Source: Rivularia sp. MS3 (GTDB lineage Bacteria > Cyanobacteriota > Cyanobacteriia > Cyanobacteriales > Nostocaceae). Taken from it: DNA of 64,000 bases. Position 1 is the stretch's first letter. Every line of letters begins with the position of its first letter. The DNA lies in the NCBI GenBank assembly GCA_019192545.1, contig JAHCMI010000050.1, positions 1-64,000 of the forward strand. Reading direction: 5' to 3'. Of this stretch, positions 55,242-64,000 are shown piece after piece. The notes under the pieces are model-generated. The model made no database searches and was not told the origin of the DNA. It was given only the letters and a program-made list of their open reading frames with translations. A program made the position numbers and the translations under genes.

Positions 55242-56967
55242 ACTCACTCTCCCCAGTTGAAACCATCACCGGCTGCTGGTACAGCGGTACTGTAAAGGTA
55301 ACTGTGGAACCAAGCCCTTCACCCAAGCTATAAAAATGAACTTCGCCACCCATCGCTTCAACTAATTTCTGGGATATAGTTAATCCCAACCCAGTACCAC
55401 CATATTGACGAGTACGTGAACCATCAACTTGGGAAAATAATTGAAACAATTTATCTTGCTGGTCTAAAGAAACACCTATACCTGTATCCACTACCCGAAC
55501 TTTCACCATACCGGGAAATTCTTGCTCTTTAAATACGACTTTTTTGCGAACTACATCAGCAGTAACAGTTATATGCCCTTCATGAGTAAATTTAATTGCG
55601 TTACCGACTAGATTTATCATTACTTGTTTGAGACGCAGGTAATCGCTGTAAACGAGAATTTCATCGTTTGTTTCGGGTAACTGCATCCCAAAGCTAAGAT
55701 TTTTATGTTCTGCTTGCAACCGCATGAAGTTTTCGACATCGTTGAACAACTCATCCAGTTTTACCGGACTAAGTTCTAACTCCATTTTGCCTGCTTCAAT
55801 TTTGGCAAAGTCTAAAATATCGTTAATAACTTCCAATAAATGTAACGATGACTTATGAGCTTCTCCTAAAAACAAAGCTTTCTCTTCATCATCATCAGCC
55901 ATTCCATCCAAAATCAGTTTCAAAAAGCCAATCATTCCATTTAAAGGCGTGCGGATTTCGTGAGAAACGTTGGCAAGAAATTCGCTTTTGAGACGGGAAG
56001 CGTCTTCTGCTTGCTGCCGCGCCGATTCTAACTCTTTATACAAAGTCGCGTGGGCGATCGCCGTACCAATTTGATCGGCAGCTTCTTTTGTTAATTCAAG
56101 CTCCTTAGCTGATAAATGGGAACATTGAGCATTTAAACTCAATGCAATTAAGCTATTAGGTTGCTCTTGATGGGAAGTTGCGACTATTAAAAGTTTGTCA
56201 GTTTTAAATAGTGAATCTTCTGCTTGCTCAACTATAACTGGCTTGAGGGTATTCAAAGCTTGAGTAAAGCCAACCTGGGAGGCTATATCGATTTCCGTAC
56301 CCAACATTGGCTTAACGTTTGGCTGGCATGATTCTGCAATAACACGTATTTTGGAATCGCCGTAATACGGACAAATTATACAAAATTGCGGCTGTAATGT
56401 TGCACTCAAGCTATCAACAGTTTGCTGCCAAATAATTTTTAAATCCAGCGTTCGCCGAATATTAGTCGTAATATTATTAATCAGCTTTTGGTATTGCTGC
56501 GAACGTGTATCATTATCCAAATTTTCAGATTTAGGCATTATTTGGATTTGATTTTTGCTCGCTGCAACTTGTAATAATCTTCCCATAACCAATACCGAGG
56601 TTGCAGCACTACCTAAAGTTGGCAGTATGGGAGTTATCAGCAATTCAAATTCTACAGCCCCTTGCGGCAGACTAAACCAACATTGGCACTTTTGAGGAAT
56701 CAAAGTTGCCAACACTTGCTCTAAGCGTTTAAAATAATCCGCTTTGTCAATCGGGGCAAAGCTTTCTTGATTCTCGGTATTGTCAATATGTTCTGACTTT
56801 AACCCTAAACGTTCGCTTTGCTGCCAGTAAAACTTTAGGTAACGTCCCGTACCTTCCTGAACGTACACAAGTTCAGATCCCAGACAAGCCAATGTCTCAG
56901 TGCGATCGATAACAGATTCCTTGTCGGACAATAAATGCGGTGGTTCAGAATTCGCAGCAATACTCAT
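55222..56967 (-). CDS. GAF-containing sensor histidine kinase
   Basis: The 581-residue protein has an N-terminal PAS-like part (about 25-135) and a GAF domain (about 160-310). The histidine kinase core has the phosphoacceptor His336 in NVSHEIRTPLNGMIGFL, N box NLVGNAIKFTHEG, G boxes VDTGIGVS and GTGLGLTISQKLVEAMGG. There is no receiver domain and no membrane helix, so it is a soluble sensor. The input signal is unknown. It is convergent with bcsA, and its C-terminal residues SESASSEQ come from STRR sequence. Confidence 0.92.
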   Translation of the reverse strand: MSIAANSEPPHLLSDKESVIDRTETLACLGSELVYVQEGTGRYLKFYWQQSERLGLKSEHIDNTENQESFAPIDKADYFKRLEQVLATLIPQKCQCWFSLPQGAVEFELLITPILPTLGSAATSVLVMGRLLQVAASKNQIQIMPKSENLDNDTRSQQYQKLINNITTNIRRTLDLKIIWQQTVDSLSATLQPQFCIICPYYGDSKIRVIAESCQPNVKPMLGTEIDIASQVGFTQALNTLKPVIVEQAEDSLFKTDKLLIVATSHQEQPNSLIALSLNAQCSHLSAKELELTKEAADQIGTAIAHATLYKELESARQQAEDASRLKSEFLANVSHEIRTPLNGMIGFLKLILDGMADDDEEKALFLGEAHKSSLHLLEVINDILDFAKIEAGKMELELSPVKLDELFNDVENFMRLQAEHKNLSFGMQLPETNDEILVYSDYLRLKQVMINLVGNAIKFTHEGHITVTADVVRKKVVFKEQEFPGMVKVRVVDTGIGVSLDQQDKLFQLFSQVDGSRTRQYGGTGLGLTISQKLVEAMGGEVHFYSLGEGLGSTVTFTVPLYQQPVMVSTGESESASSEQ

Positions 56968-57110
56968 GACTGGAGTTAAATAAAAACAGTATGACCCAAA
57001 GAAGTTGTGCTAATAGCTGCTTAAAGTGTGGCATAAATTTTTACAGCTTTAGCATACTTGCTTGGGTTTTTTATTGTATTCCCCCGAATTGGTAACAAAA
57101 AATATATTTT

Positions 57111-57347
57111 TTAGTCGTTCCACTCACCACGAGGTGGAACTTTAATTCTGTGAGGAGTGCGCGTCAGTTCATCATCTCTAGGAATATCACCCCGCAGCCA
57201 TTGACGCAGTGCCACTTCAATTACTTTAGAAGGATCGTTACTCAGATGATTTATTTTTTCCAACAACTCAGAATCCAAGCGGATAGCAACTTCTACCTTA
57301 TCGGATAATATATTTTCCGCGAGGTCGGGTTTTTCTTTCATGTTCAT
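57111..57347 (-). CDS. Ribbon-helix-helix-like small protein
   Basis: This 78-residue protein contains KVEVAIRLDSELLEKINHLSNDPSKVIEVALRQWLRG, which fits a ribbon-helix-helix (one beta strand and two helices). A basic, Pro-rich tail ends in PPRGEWND. Such proteins are DNA-binding antitoxins or small regulators, but no toxin gene is next to it. Conserved cyanobacterial small protein by impression only. Confidence 0.7.
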   Translation of the reverse strand: MNMKEKPDLAENILSDKVEVAIRLDSELLEKINHLSNDPSKVIEVALRQWLRGDIPRDDELTRTPHRIKVPPRGEWND

Positions 57348-57512
57348 AGCTAATATTCTCTGCGCGTTATTTGTCCCAAGGTTAGATGAAGCAGCTTTAT
57401 CTACAGTCGAACAAAAATAATGTTGAATTACTCAACCATCACTGCTTGCTGCTATATTGTTGTTCATGTTTATTTTACGCCTCCCTAGAACTATACCAGT
57501 ACCTTTTTATAA

Positions 57513-57682
57513 GATGGGGAGATGGTAAGCCATTGCGTTGCGGAGGTTCCCTCCGTTGTAGCAAATGGCGCAACCCGAAGGGGGAGACAAGGAGAAATAA
57601 ATTATTAACTTATTACTTGTAACTCTTACCTCCTAACTGCTCGCTGCTCGCTACTCACTACTTGCTACTCGCTACTCTAATA
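57513..57682. repeat. GC-rich repeat followed by STRR cluster before lepA
   Basis: A GC-rich block (about 57513-57595; GCGGAGGTTCCCTCCGT hairpin and ACCCGAAGGGGGAGAC) relates to the repeat at 19559-19745. Heptamers of CTGCTCG/CTACTCG follow (57632-57679). The 57348-57783 gap has no other visible content. Confidence 0.65.
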
Positions 57683-57783
57683 AAACTTCGGGCGGCGTGT
57701 TTGTTCGATACGCATTACAATACGTTAAGTAAAAGGCTTTTTTTATTAAGATTAAGATTGCAGAATACAGCTTTATTAAGTAT

Positions 57784-59598
57784 ATGACTGACGCTCCCGT
57801 TTCTCGCATTCGTAATTTTTGCATTATCGCTCACATTGACCACGGTAAATCAACTTTGGCTGACCGTCTTCTGCAAGCTACTGGTACAGTGGAAAATCGG
57901 CAGATGAAGGAGCAGTTTCTCGATAACATGGATTTGGAACGGGAGCGCGGCATTACTATTAAGCTGCAAGCTGCCCGGATGAATTACAAGGCCAAAGATG
58001 GTCAAGAATACGTACTGAATCTAATCGACACTCCCGGTCACGTAGATTTTTCTTATGAGGTATCCCGCAGTTTGGTAGCCTGTGAAGGAGCGCTGTTAGT
58101 GGTAGATGCTTCTCAAGGTGTAGAGGCTCAAACTTTAGCTAATGTTTATTTAGCGATTGAGAATGATTTAGAAATAATTCCGGTTTTAAATAAAATTGAT
58201 TTACCCGGAGCCGAACCAGATCGAGTTGCTGGCGAAATTGAAGAAGTGATTGGTTTGGATTGTAGCGGCGCGATTCTTGCTTCTGCCAAGGAAGGAATTG
58301 GTGTTCCCGAAATTTTAGAAGCCATTGTCGAACGAGTACCGGAGCCACGAGATACCATCGACAAACCTTTACGGGCTTTGATTTTCGATAGTTATTACGA
58401 CAGCTACCGGGGAGTAATTGTTTATTTCCGGGTAATGGACGGCACGCTTAAAAAAGGCGATAAAGTCTATCTTATGGCTTCTGGGAAAGAATACGAAATT
58501 GATGAAATCGGCGTTCTGTCTCCCAATCAAGTACAGGTTAACGAACTCCACGCTGGGGAAGTAGGTTATCTTTCGGCAGCAATTAAAGCCGTGGAAGATG
58601 CGCGGGTAGGAGATACCATCACTTTAAGTAAGGCTAAAGCCGCAGAACCTTTACCGGGTTATGCAGAAGCAAACCCAATGGTATTTTGCGGCATGTTTCC
58701 TATAGATTCCGACCAGTTTAAAGATTTACGCGAAGCTTTAGATAAACTTAAGCTTAACGATGCAGCTTTACAATTTGAACCGGAAACTTCCAGCGCTATG
58801 GGCTTTGGTTTCCGTTGCGGGTTTTTGGGCTTGCTGCACATGGAAATTGTCCAGGAGCGTTTGGAGCGCGAATACAATCTAGATTTAATTATTACTGCTC
58901 CTTCAGTAATTTACCGCGTAACTACTAATAAAGGTGAAGTAGTTTTCGTTGATAACCCGGCAATGTTACCTTCTCCCAACGAACGAGAGAAAATTGAGGA
59001 GCCTTACGTTAAAGTCGAAATGATTACCCCTGAAACCTACGTAGGGACTTTGATGGAGTTATCTCAAGGTCGTCGGGGAATATTCAAAGATATGAAATAT
59101 CTGACTCAAGGGCGAACTACATTAACCTACGAGTTACCTTTAGCTGAAGTAGTCACCGACTTTTTCGACCAAATGAAATCTCGTTCTCGCGGTTATGCGA
59201 GCATGGAATATCAGTTAATTGGCTATCGTGAAAATCATCTGGTCAAATTAGACTTAATGATTAATGGCGATCCAGTTGATTCCTTAGCGATGATTGTCCA
59301 CCGCGATAAAGCATATGGTGTCGGACGTTCGATGGCTGAGAAATTGAAAGAATTGATTCCCCGCCACCAGTTTAAAGTACCAATTCAAGCAGCAATTGGT
59401 AGTAAAATTATTGCTTCAGAACATATTCCAGCATTGCGGAAGGATGTATTAGCTAAATGTTACGGCGGTGACATTAGCCGGAAGAAGAAACTGTTACAAA
59501 AGCAAGCCAAAGGTAAAAAGCGGATGAAATCCGTAGGTACCGTTGACGTTCCCCAAGAAGCATTTATGGCAGTGTTAAAGTTAGACCAAAATGCCTAA
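57784..59598 (+). CDS. lepA: Elongation factor 4 (LepA)
   Basis: The 604-residue GTPase has all G motifs: AHIDHGKST (G1), [10 protein letters not shown] (G2), DTPGHVDF (G3), NKIDLPGA (G4) and ASAKEGIG (G5). The C-terminal LepA-specific domain ends [32 protein letters not shown]. LepA acts on the ribosome to promote back-translocation or efficient initiation under stress. The start ATG 57784 follows a plain spacer; a strong terminator follows the gene. Confidence 0.97.
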   Translation: MTDAPVSRIRNFCIIAHIDHGKSTLADRLLQATGTVENRQMKEQFLDNMDLERERGITIKLQAARMNYKAKDGQEYVLNLIDTPGHVDFSYEVSRSLVACEGALLVVDASQGVEAQTLANVYLAIENDLEIIPVLNKIDLPGAEPDRVAGEIEEVIGLDCSGAILASAKEGIGVPEILEAIVERVPEPRDTIDKPLRALIFDSYYDSYRGVIVYFRVMDGTLKKGDKVYLMASGKEYEIDEIGVLSPNQVQVNELHAGEVGYLSAAIKAVEDARVGDTITLSKAKAAEPLPGYAEANPMVFCGMFPIDSDQFKDLREALDKLKLNDAALQFEPETSSAMGFGFRCGFLGLLHMEIVQERLEREYNLDLIITAPSVIYRVTTNKGEVVFVDNPAMLPSPNEREKIEEPYVKVEMITPETYVGTLMELSQGRRGIFKDMKYLTQGRTTLTYELPLAEVVTDFFDQMKSRSRGYASMEYQLIGYRENHLVKLDLMINGDPVDSLAMIVHRDKAYGVGRSMAEKLKELIPRHQFKVPIQAAIGSKIIASEHIPALRKDVLAKCYGGDISRKKKLLQKQAKGKKRMKSVGTVDVPQEAFMAVLKLDQNA

Positions 59599-59600
59599 TG

Positions 59601-59650
59601 GTTCGTAGTTGCGCGGTGAGTCGCCAAATATTTGGCGCTGGAAGCGTAAT
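59601..59650. repeat. Decayed GTTCGTAGTTGCGC hairpin after lepA
   Basis: GGTTCGTAGTTGCGC followed by GCCAAATATTTGGC and a damaged right arm (GCTGGAAGCGTAATTA). It is a diverged relative of the perfect hairpin at 2702-2756. Confidence 0.6.
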
Positions 59651-59669
59651 TAAGAGTCTCAATACAGGG

Positions 59670-59710
59670 AAATCGCCCGTACTCGAAAATAGTACGGGCG
59701 ATTTTGTTAA
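59670..59710 (+). terminator. Rho-independent terminator of lepA
   Basis: AAATCGCCCGTACT (59670-59683) pairs perfectly with AGTACGGGCGATTT (59691-59704) around a 7-nt loop, and the T-run TTTTGTT overlaps its end. This 14-bp GC-rich stem lies about 70 bp after the lepA stop. Confidence 0.88.
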
Positions 59711-60373
59711 GAAGTTAGGATTATTTTTATAATACCGAAAAATTTCCTTTTAGTTGAATGTTAGTGGAGATGTAGCGAAGGTATAGCTGTTTTCATCTGA
59801 GTACAACAGATAAAGGAACCTCACCGATGCTTTTACACCCTCTTGTTAATGAGGTTACGGTACATACAGCAGATTTAATTTTTGTAAAGTACATTCTTAC
59901 GGGCAGGGATTCTCGTACCACAAAAATTTTAAAATGCATTAATGTATTGTATTTACTTAGGCTTAAAATCTGCGGGAATTTTTACATAGTTTTAAATTGA
60001 AGATACATTAACCACCACAAAATAAGTGTATTACAAATAATGGCGATCGCCTGTTCGCGGCCATAGCGAGGTATTTTGTTTTACATCGGTTTAAACACGC
60101 AGAATATATTCTAAATATTTAATACTTCATCTTAATTTTGATTGACTAACAATATTTTTACAGACAAAATCTATGTTTTAATTTATGGAATTTTGCCTAT
60201 TGTCATAAGATGTAAATCCGTTATTGAATTTAAGTGATTGCTCGGTTAGCAGCGTAATAAATAAAGAAATAAATTATATCTATAAGCGTGTTGATTTTAT
60301 CAAATATCAATCGCAATCAAGTCATTGTACTTCAATCATTTGACAGATAAATTTAAGAGAACAGGAATAAATC
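59711..60373. other. Intergenic region upstream of the secreted Ala-rich gene
   Basis: The stretch is AT-rich with a half copy of the family 2 repeat starting near 59782 (TATAGCTGTTTTCATCTGAG). I see no gene and no RNA I can name. The promoter of the next gene should be in the last 150 bp. Confidence 0.45.
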
Positions 60374-60799
60374 ATGAAGTTAATTCAAAAATTATCTATT
60401 TCTTTATTCGCTGCGACTGCGAGTATATTAAGCCTATCTTCAGGAGCTTTCGCAGGTGAAGGTGGTGCTGCTGGTGCTGCTGCGTTCACAATTGACGATA
60501 CTGGTAGCGTAACTGGTGTAGCTGTAGCTGCTTCTGTAGGTAAAAACGATGCATCAGCGGCAGCTTTTAATAATGTTGACGGTAACTTCAATTCGGCTTT
60601 TGCTTTGGGTTCTGCTGGTGTTATAGATATGCAAGGTATAGGAGATCCAGATGCAGCAGCAATGACTGGTGCTGACGATCCCGATCTTAGCACCGCACAA
60701 GCTAACGATTTGACTGGTAGCGCAACTATTCAGTTGGGTAGTCAGGATGGCGATGTTATCGCTACAATTCCTGATTCTGGAACAACAACCGCTCCCTAA
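60374..60799 (+). CDS. Small Ala/Gly/Asp-rich secreted protein
   Basis: The 141-residue protein has a clear signal peptide (MKLIQKLSISLFAATASI..., cleavage near GAFA|GE). A low-complexity mature part rich in Ala, Gly and Asp follows (EGGAAGAAAF, VAVAASVGKNDASAAAFN, DPDAAAMTGADDPD). It has no Cys and no Lys/Arg beyond two residues in the mature part, so it is strongly acidic (pI low). It may be an extracellular or surface protein. I do not recognise it. AGGAATAA upstream is a fair ribosome site. Confidence 0.75.
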   Translation: MKLIQKLSISLFAATASILSLSSGAFAGEGGAAGAAAFTIDDTGSVTGVAVAASVGKNDASAAAFNNVDGNFNSAFALGSAGVIDMQGIGDPDAAAMTGADDPDLSTAQANDLTGSATIQLGSQDGDVIATIPDSGTTTAP

Positions 60800-61075
60800 T
60801 AAATTGCAAATAAAATAGCATTTGCATTGTAGAAATTTTCTAATAGTTCAGAATTAAAGTTTTATCAAAACCTTTGGGTGTAAAACCCCATCGTCTATAC
60901 GTTGCTAGTAATTGGTTGGGGTAAAAACCCCATTCAATTACCTCTCCCTCACTCCCTCACTCTCTCACTCCCTCCCTCTTTATACGGGACGCAATTTCCA
61001 TTGTGTCCCTATTTGTTTATTTCACAATTTTAAGCGGAGAAAGAGCGAGGCTCAATTGTAGTTTTACTAATGAAT

Positions 61076-61160
61076 ATAGCGGTTTTCACTTGAGTACAAT
61101 ATAGTCTGAACCTCTCCTTAGTAAGGTGTCCGGAACGAATATAGATAGGAGGGGGTAAGG
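61076..61160. repeat. Half copy of the family 2 repeat
   Basis: ATAGCGGTTTTCACTTGAG followed by a shortened CTCTCCTTAGTAAGG interior. It ends near the stop of the next gene. The rest of the 60800-61160 gap holds CTCCCTCACTC pyrimidine runs (60942-60978) and GGTGTAAAACCCC/GGGGTAAAAACCCC palindromes (60885-60930). Confidence 0.6.
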
Positions 61161-63764
61161 TTAATTTTTATTTTTACCGCTTAATAGTCTATCTACCAAA
61201 TTTCTTCTTCGTCTTCTTAAAACTCGTTTATTATCAACTTTATTAAATGGACTTCCTGGAGAACCAATTCTAAATAAAACTTTAAAAATATTATCAGTAA
61301 AATTAAGTTTGATACCTTTGCTATCTTGTCCTAAATCATAAAAATTATTTGTCCAAGAAAAAGATATTGTTGGACTATTGTATTTACTTCCTAATCTTAG
61401 TTTTGCTGTTGCTCCGTAGCGAGAACGGCTGGAAGATTCATTTATTGGAGTATAATAAGCTGTTAACTGAAAGTTTCTACTAAAATTAAGTTTTAAATCT
61501 GCCAGTAAAGTTTTCTCTACAGAATTGGGTAAAATATCGTCAAAATAATTGACTATGCCCATAGAAACGTTGCCAAAATTGACTCTAGCTCCTAATGTAA
61601 CAAAACTAGCAGGAGCTTCACTTTCAATTCTTCCGATACGGTTTTCTCTATCTAAGGCATAATTTAAGTTACTTAATAAAACCAAATTTGCCTTTTTGCT
61701 AAAGCCAATTTTTTGAGAAATATTGCCGAATATTTGACTGTAATAATCTCTGTCGGGATTAATATAGCCAATTGCTCCGGTAGAAATATTTAAATTGCCA
61801 AAGTTTCGCGTATAGTCGCTACCAGCATAAGCTTTAATTGTTTTACCACCAATCACACCAGTATAATATTTCCAGCTATCTACAGAACCCTGTACGTTTC
61901 CGGTAAAGCTGATATGGGGATAATATTTAATATCTTCGATAAATTGGTTTCCTGTAACTAAATTCACATCTTGAGCGAAATTTGTCAGATAAATTTGACC
62001 ATAGAAATCTTCTATTTCATTAGCAGAAAAATTTTCACCGTTAACAACAGAAAGCAAATCGACATTGGAATCAACTCCACCTTCCCCACCTCCATTAGCA
62101 ATTATATTTTGCTTTCCAGTGGGTTTATATCGATTGATTTTTTCAATTCGGCGCTCGATAATAGGAGAAATACCAACCCAAACGCTATTAAATTTTGCTC
62201 TAGGAATTTGACTGCGTTTTTTAATTCCTGGTTTTAAACTATTAGCGTAACCGATTCCACCATGATAAAAAGTATAGCTGCTTGTGGGAATTCTCACGGC
62301 ATTAGCAGTTAAAAATAAGTTTTTATTGATGTTGGTATTAACTTTTTTATTACTTCCCTGCAAACGAGGTTTGACATCAGGTAATACAAAATTACCTAAC
62401 TGTACGGCAGAATTTAATAATAAATTATCGCTATCTGTTACTAATCCAAAACCGCGAATTGTTCTTCCGATTACGGCTTTACTATGGTTGGCTTTTACTA
62501 TTTGTCTAACTTGAGAATATAAGCCTATTTGAGTATTGTTAATTTCTTCTTTTCTTTCGTAGAAAACTTGATTCCCTTGGGTATTGCCGGGAAATGCTCC
62601 TGTATTAGGAAAGTACAAATCTAATCCGACTTGCTGTCCGTTGGCTCCCGTTTGAAATCCTGGAAGCTGCATTACAGCTAATGATTCGGGAGTCACAACC
62701 TCGTTCATGTTAGCCGTTTGAACTATGCGAGTAGGTAGAAAGAAATCTGGATCGAGACTATCTCTATCAGTAACTAAACCTGGAGTATAAGAGCATTTTT
62801 GATTTTCAATATCTTCACCAACCAAACAAGAAGCAGTAAAACTCATCTGCATCTGCATACCGAACATTGTATGCGGTTCGTTTCTTGTTACTGCAACTTT
62901 TCGAGTTTCTCTTATTCTCTGTAGCTGTAGATAACTGCCTTGTTGATCTACTGTATAGATATTGTCTTTAGTCAAACTTTCTATTATTTTGCCATCAAGT
63001 TTTACAATTCCACCAGCAGAAATACTTGTATTCGTATTGTCTCCAAAAGTTGTTCCACCGTATAATTCCCATTCAGTTAAATGACTGATAGGTATACCAT
63101 TCAAAGGTAAAGTTGTTGTGAAAGGATGAATTTTTTCAGGAGCAGCAATTTTTGGTGGGTTAATATAAATCGAATTAGATGCTTTGGATTTTTTTGATGG
63201 TTTTTCTTGTGTCGGAGAAATTCTTTTTAATAGATTTGCTTCTCGTTTTTGCTTTTTAATTTTCTGGATTGAAGTACTTGCAGCAAAATACTGAGGTGGA
63301 GTAAATTCTGTTTTTTTTTGTTCGAGTGGCGAAGATGTCTTAATATCTTTTGTTGAAAACTTTACTGATAAATTATTTGGCGATGTATGTAAAGTCTTTA
63401 AGTTTGCAGCTAAATTGTCTTGCTGACTGTATTCGTCAACTAATTCTGATTTATTCCCAGATTGCAATACTTCTTCTTCATTGGAAGTTTGATAATGCTT
63501 ACTATCAAATTGCTTGATAGACTCTGTTATTATTATTTTTTTATTATCGCCTATATAGTTCTCAAATTGTTGTATTAGTTTTTGTCTAAAAGCATTTGAA
63601 CAGATTAATTCATGCTCTTTAGATTCGCTTTTAAATTCCTTGCAAGATTTATTTTTTTTGTCTGATAAATAACTTTTAACTGTTGCAGATGCTACCTGAT
63701 TACTCCAAGCTAACCATATAAAAAAAGATGGAATAAAAATGCAAGATTCTATTTTAACGGTCAT
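61161..63764 (-). CDS. Large predicted outer-membrane protein
   Basis: The 867-residue protein has a signal peptide (about 1-27), a Lys/Ser-rich disordered region (about 30-215) and a long C-terminal region rich in beta patterns (about 220-840). Alternating strands include YGGTTFGDNTNTSISAGG, FGNLNISTGAIGYINPDR, NFQLTAYYTPINESSSRSRYGATAKLRL and TISFSWTNNFYDLG. These strand pairs look like a beta-barrel at 560-830. The tail NKRVLRRRRRNLVDRLL is basic. No named family is recognised. It is convergent with the Ala-rich secreted protein and separated from it by a repeat-filled spacer of about 360 bp. Confidence 0.75.
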   Translation of the reverse strand: MTVKIESCIFIPSFFIWLAWSNQVASATVKSYLSDKKNKSCKEFKSESKEHELICSNAFRQKLIQQFENYIGDNKKIIITESIKQFDSKHYQTSNEEEVLQSGNKSELVDEYSQQDNLAANLKTLHTSPNNLSVKFSTKDIKTSSPLEQKKTEFTPPQYFAASTSIQKIKKQKREANLLKRISPTQEKPSKKSKASNSIYINPPKIAAPEKIHPFTTTLPLNGIPISHLTEWELYGGTTFGDNTNTSISAGGIVKLDGKIIESLTKDNIYTVDQQGSYLQLQRIRETRKVAVTRNEPHTMFGMQMQMSFTASCLVGEDIENQKCSYTPGLVTDRDSLDPDFFLPTRIVQTANMNEVVTPESLAVMQLPGFQTGANGQQVGLDLYFPNTGAFPGNTQGNQVFYERKEEINNTQIGLYSQVRQIVKANHSKAVIGRTIRGFGLVTDSDNLLLNSAVQLGNFVLPDVKPRLQGSNKKVNTNINKNLFLTANAVRIPTSSYTFYHGGIGYANSLKPGIKKRSQIPRAKFNSVWVGISPIIERRIEKINRYKPTGKQNIIANGGGEGGVDSNVDLLSVVNGENFSANEIEDFYGQIYLTNFAQDVNLVTGNQFIEDIKYYPHISFTGNVQGSVDSWKYYTGVIGGKTIKAYAGSDYTRNFGNLNISTGAIGYINPDRDYYSQIFGNISQKIGFSKKANLVLLSNLNYALDRENRIGRIESEAPASFVTLGARVNFGNVSMGIVNYFDDILPNSVEKTLLADLKLNFSRNFQLTAYYTPINESSSRSRYGATAKLRLGSKYNSPTISFSWTNNFYDLGQDSKGIKLNFTDNIFKVLFRIGSPGSPFNKVDNKRVLRRRRRNLVDRLLSGKNKN

Positions 63765-63851
63765 TGTATAATTTAATTACTTATAAAGTTAACTTTTAGT
63801 TAGATAAACTTATTATTAGTAATTATTCAAAGCAATATATCAATATAAATG

Positions 63852-63973
63852 AGGACTGATGCAATTTTTATAATACTCGGGTGATGGGCGACACTATAAG
63901 CCTTATTACCATATTAAAATTAATTTTAAGTGTAACGATACCCTACAAAAAATGTGCCGATTGCATAAGTCCT
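63852..63973. mobile_element. Decayed MITE, family 1, copy C
   Basis: AGGACTGATGCAA at the left and TTGCATAAGTCCT at the right keep the ends of copies A and B. The interior shares ACACTATAAG and ACCCTACAA words in the same orientation as copy B but has many substitutions. It is an older insertion upstream of the large outer-membrane gene. Confidence 0.8.
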
Positions 63974-64000
63974 ATAAATATTGAAATTTATTAATCTAAA

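Noticed and set aside
57386-57622. Plus-strand frame of 78 codons before lepA
   Set aside because: Its second half is encoded by a GC-rich dispersed repeat (GGAGGTTCCCTCC region); no family resemblance.

Overview
This window looks like chromosomal DNA from a filamentous, heterocyst-type (Nostocales) cyanobacterium, perhaps Rivularia- or Calothrix-like. The DNA is AT-rich. It carries many HIP1 octamers (GCGATCGC) and many heptameric short tandem repeats (STRRs). Several genes are typical of cyanobacteria: raf1 (Rubisco assembly), menG/ubiE (phylloquinone/menaquinone methylation), a bilin-type multi-GAF histidine kinase, cytosolic GH57 and CnfU-type proteins, and an abundance of Ser/Thr kinases and WD40 proteins. 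The genus is an inference.

Layout. Positions 1-9.7 kb hold housekeeping and metabolic genes: a truncated FAD oxidoreductase, a deletion-scar pseudogene, DinB, DUF445, menG, a response regulator, raf1 and an AbgT transporter. Positions 10-15 kb, on the minus strand, form a defence-like accessory island. It contains a NACHT-HEAT NTPase, a ParD/ParE toxin-antitoxin pair, and two paralogous small proteins; one of these shares a 'DxRGANxGN' tag with the C-terminus of the NTPase. Positions 15-19.5 kb carry an AtzG/AtzE-type amidohydrolase pair, YbjN, GNAT and alcohol dehydrogenase genes. Positions 19.8-22.7 kb hold a tandem kinase pair in which one copy has lost the catalytic Asp. Positions 23-28 kb contain an OYE reductase, DUF1499, an ATP-dependent DNA ligase and small membrane proteins. 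Positions 28-36.5 kb form a signalling block: a phytochrome/CBCR-like histidine kinase, a WD40 protein, a kinase-WD40 fusion and a kinase. Positions 36.8-40.4 kb carry GH57, the NFU scaffold and DUF3386.

Positions 41.7-55 kb hold a cellulose-synthesis cluster: outer-membrane porin-like barrel, TPR protein, GH8 (BcsZ-like) lipoprotein, BcsB and BcsA with PilZ. The barrel and the TPR part, which form one BcsC protein in proteobacteria, are separate genes with a 4-nt overlap. Two almost identical 123-bp MITEs in inverted orientation lie at 40.8 and 52.1 kb. They bracket everything except bcsA, and one sits between bcsB and bcsA. After bcsA come a hybrid-type sensor kinase without receiver, a ribbon-helix-helix-like protein, lepA with a clear terminator, a small Ala-rich secreted protein and a large predicted outer-membrane protein.

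The best candidate for an undescribed system is the 10-15 kb NACHT/tag-protein/ParDE locus. Its NTPase gene also carries an in-frame element made of four consecutive palindromes between Walker A and Walker B. Intergenic DNA is rich in at least four families of palindromic or MITE-like repeats.
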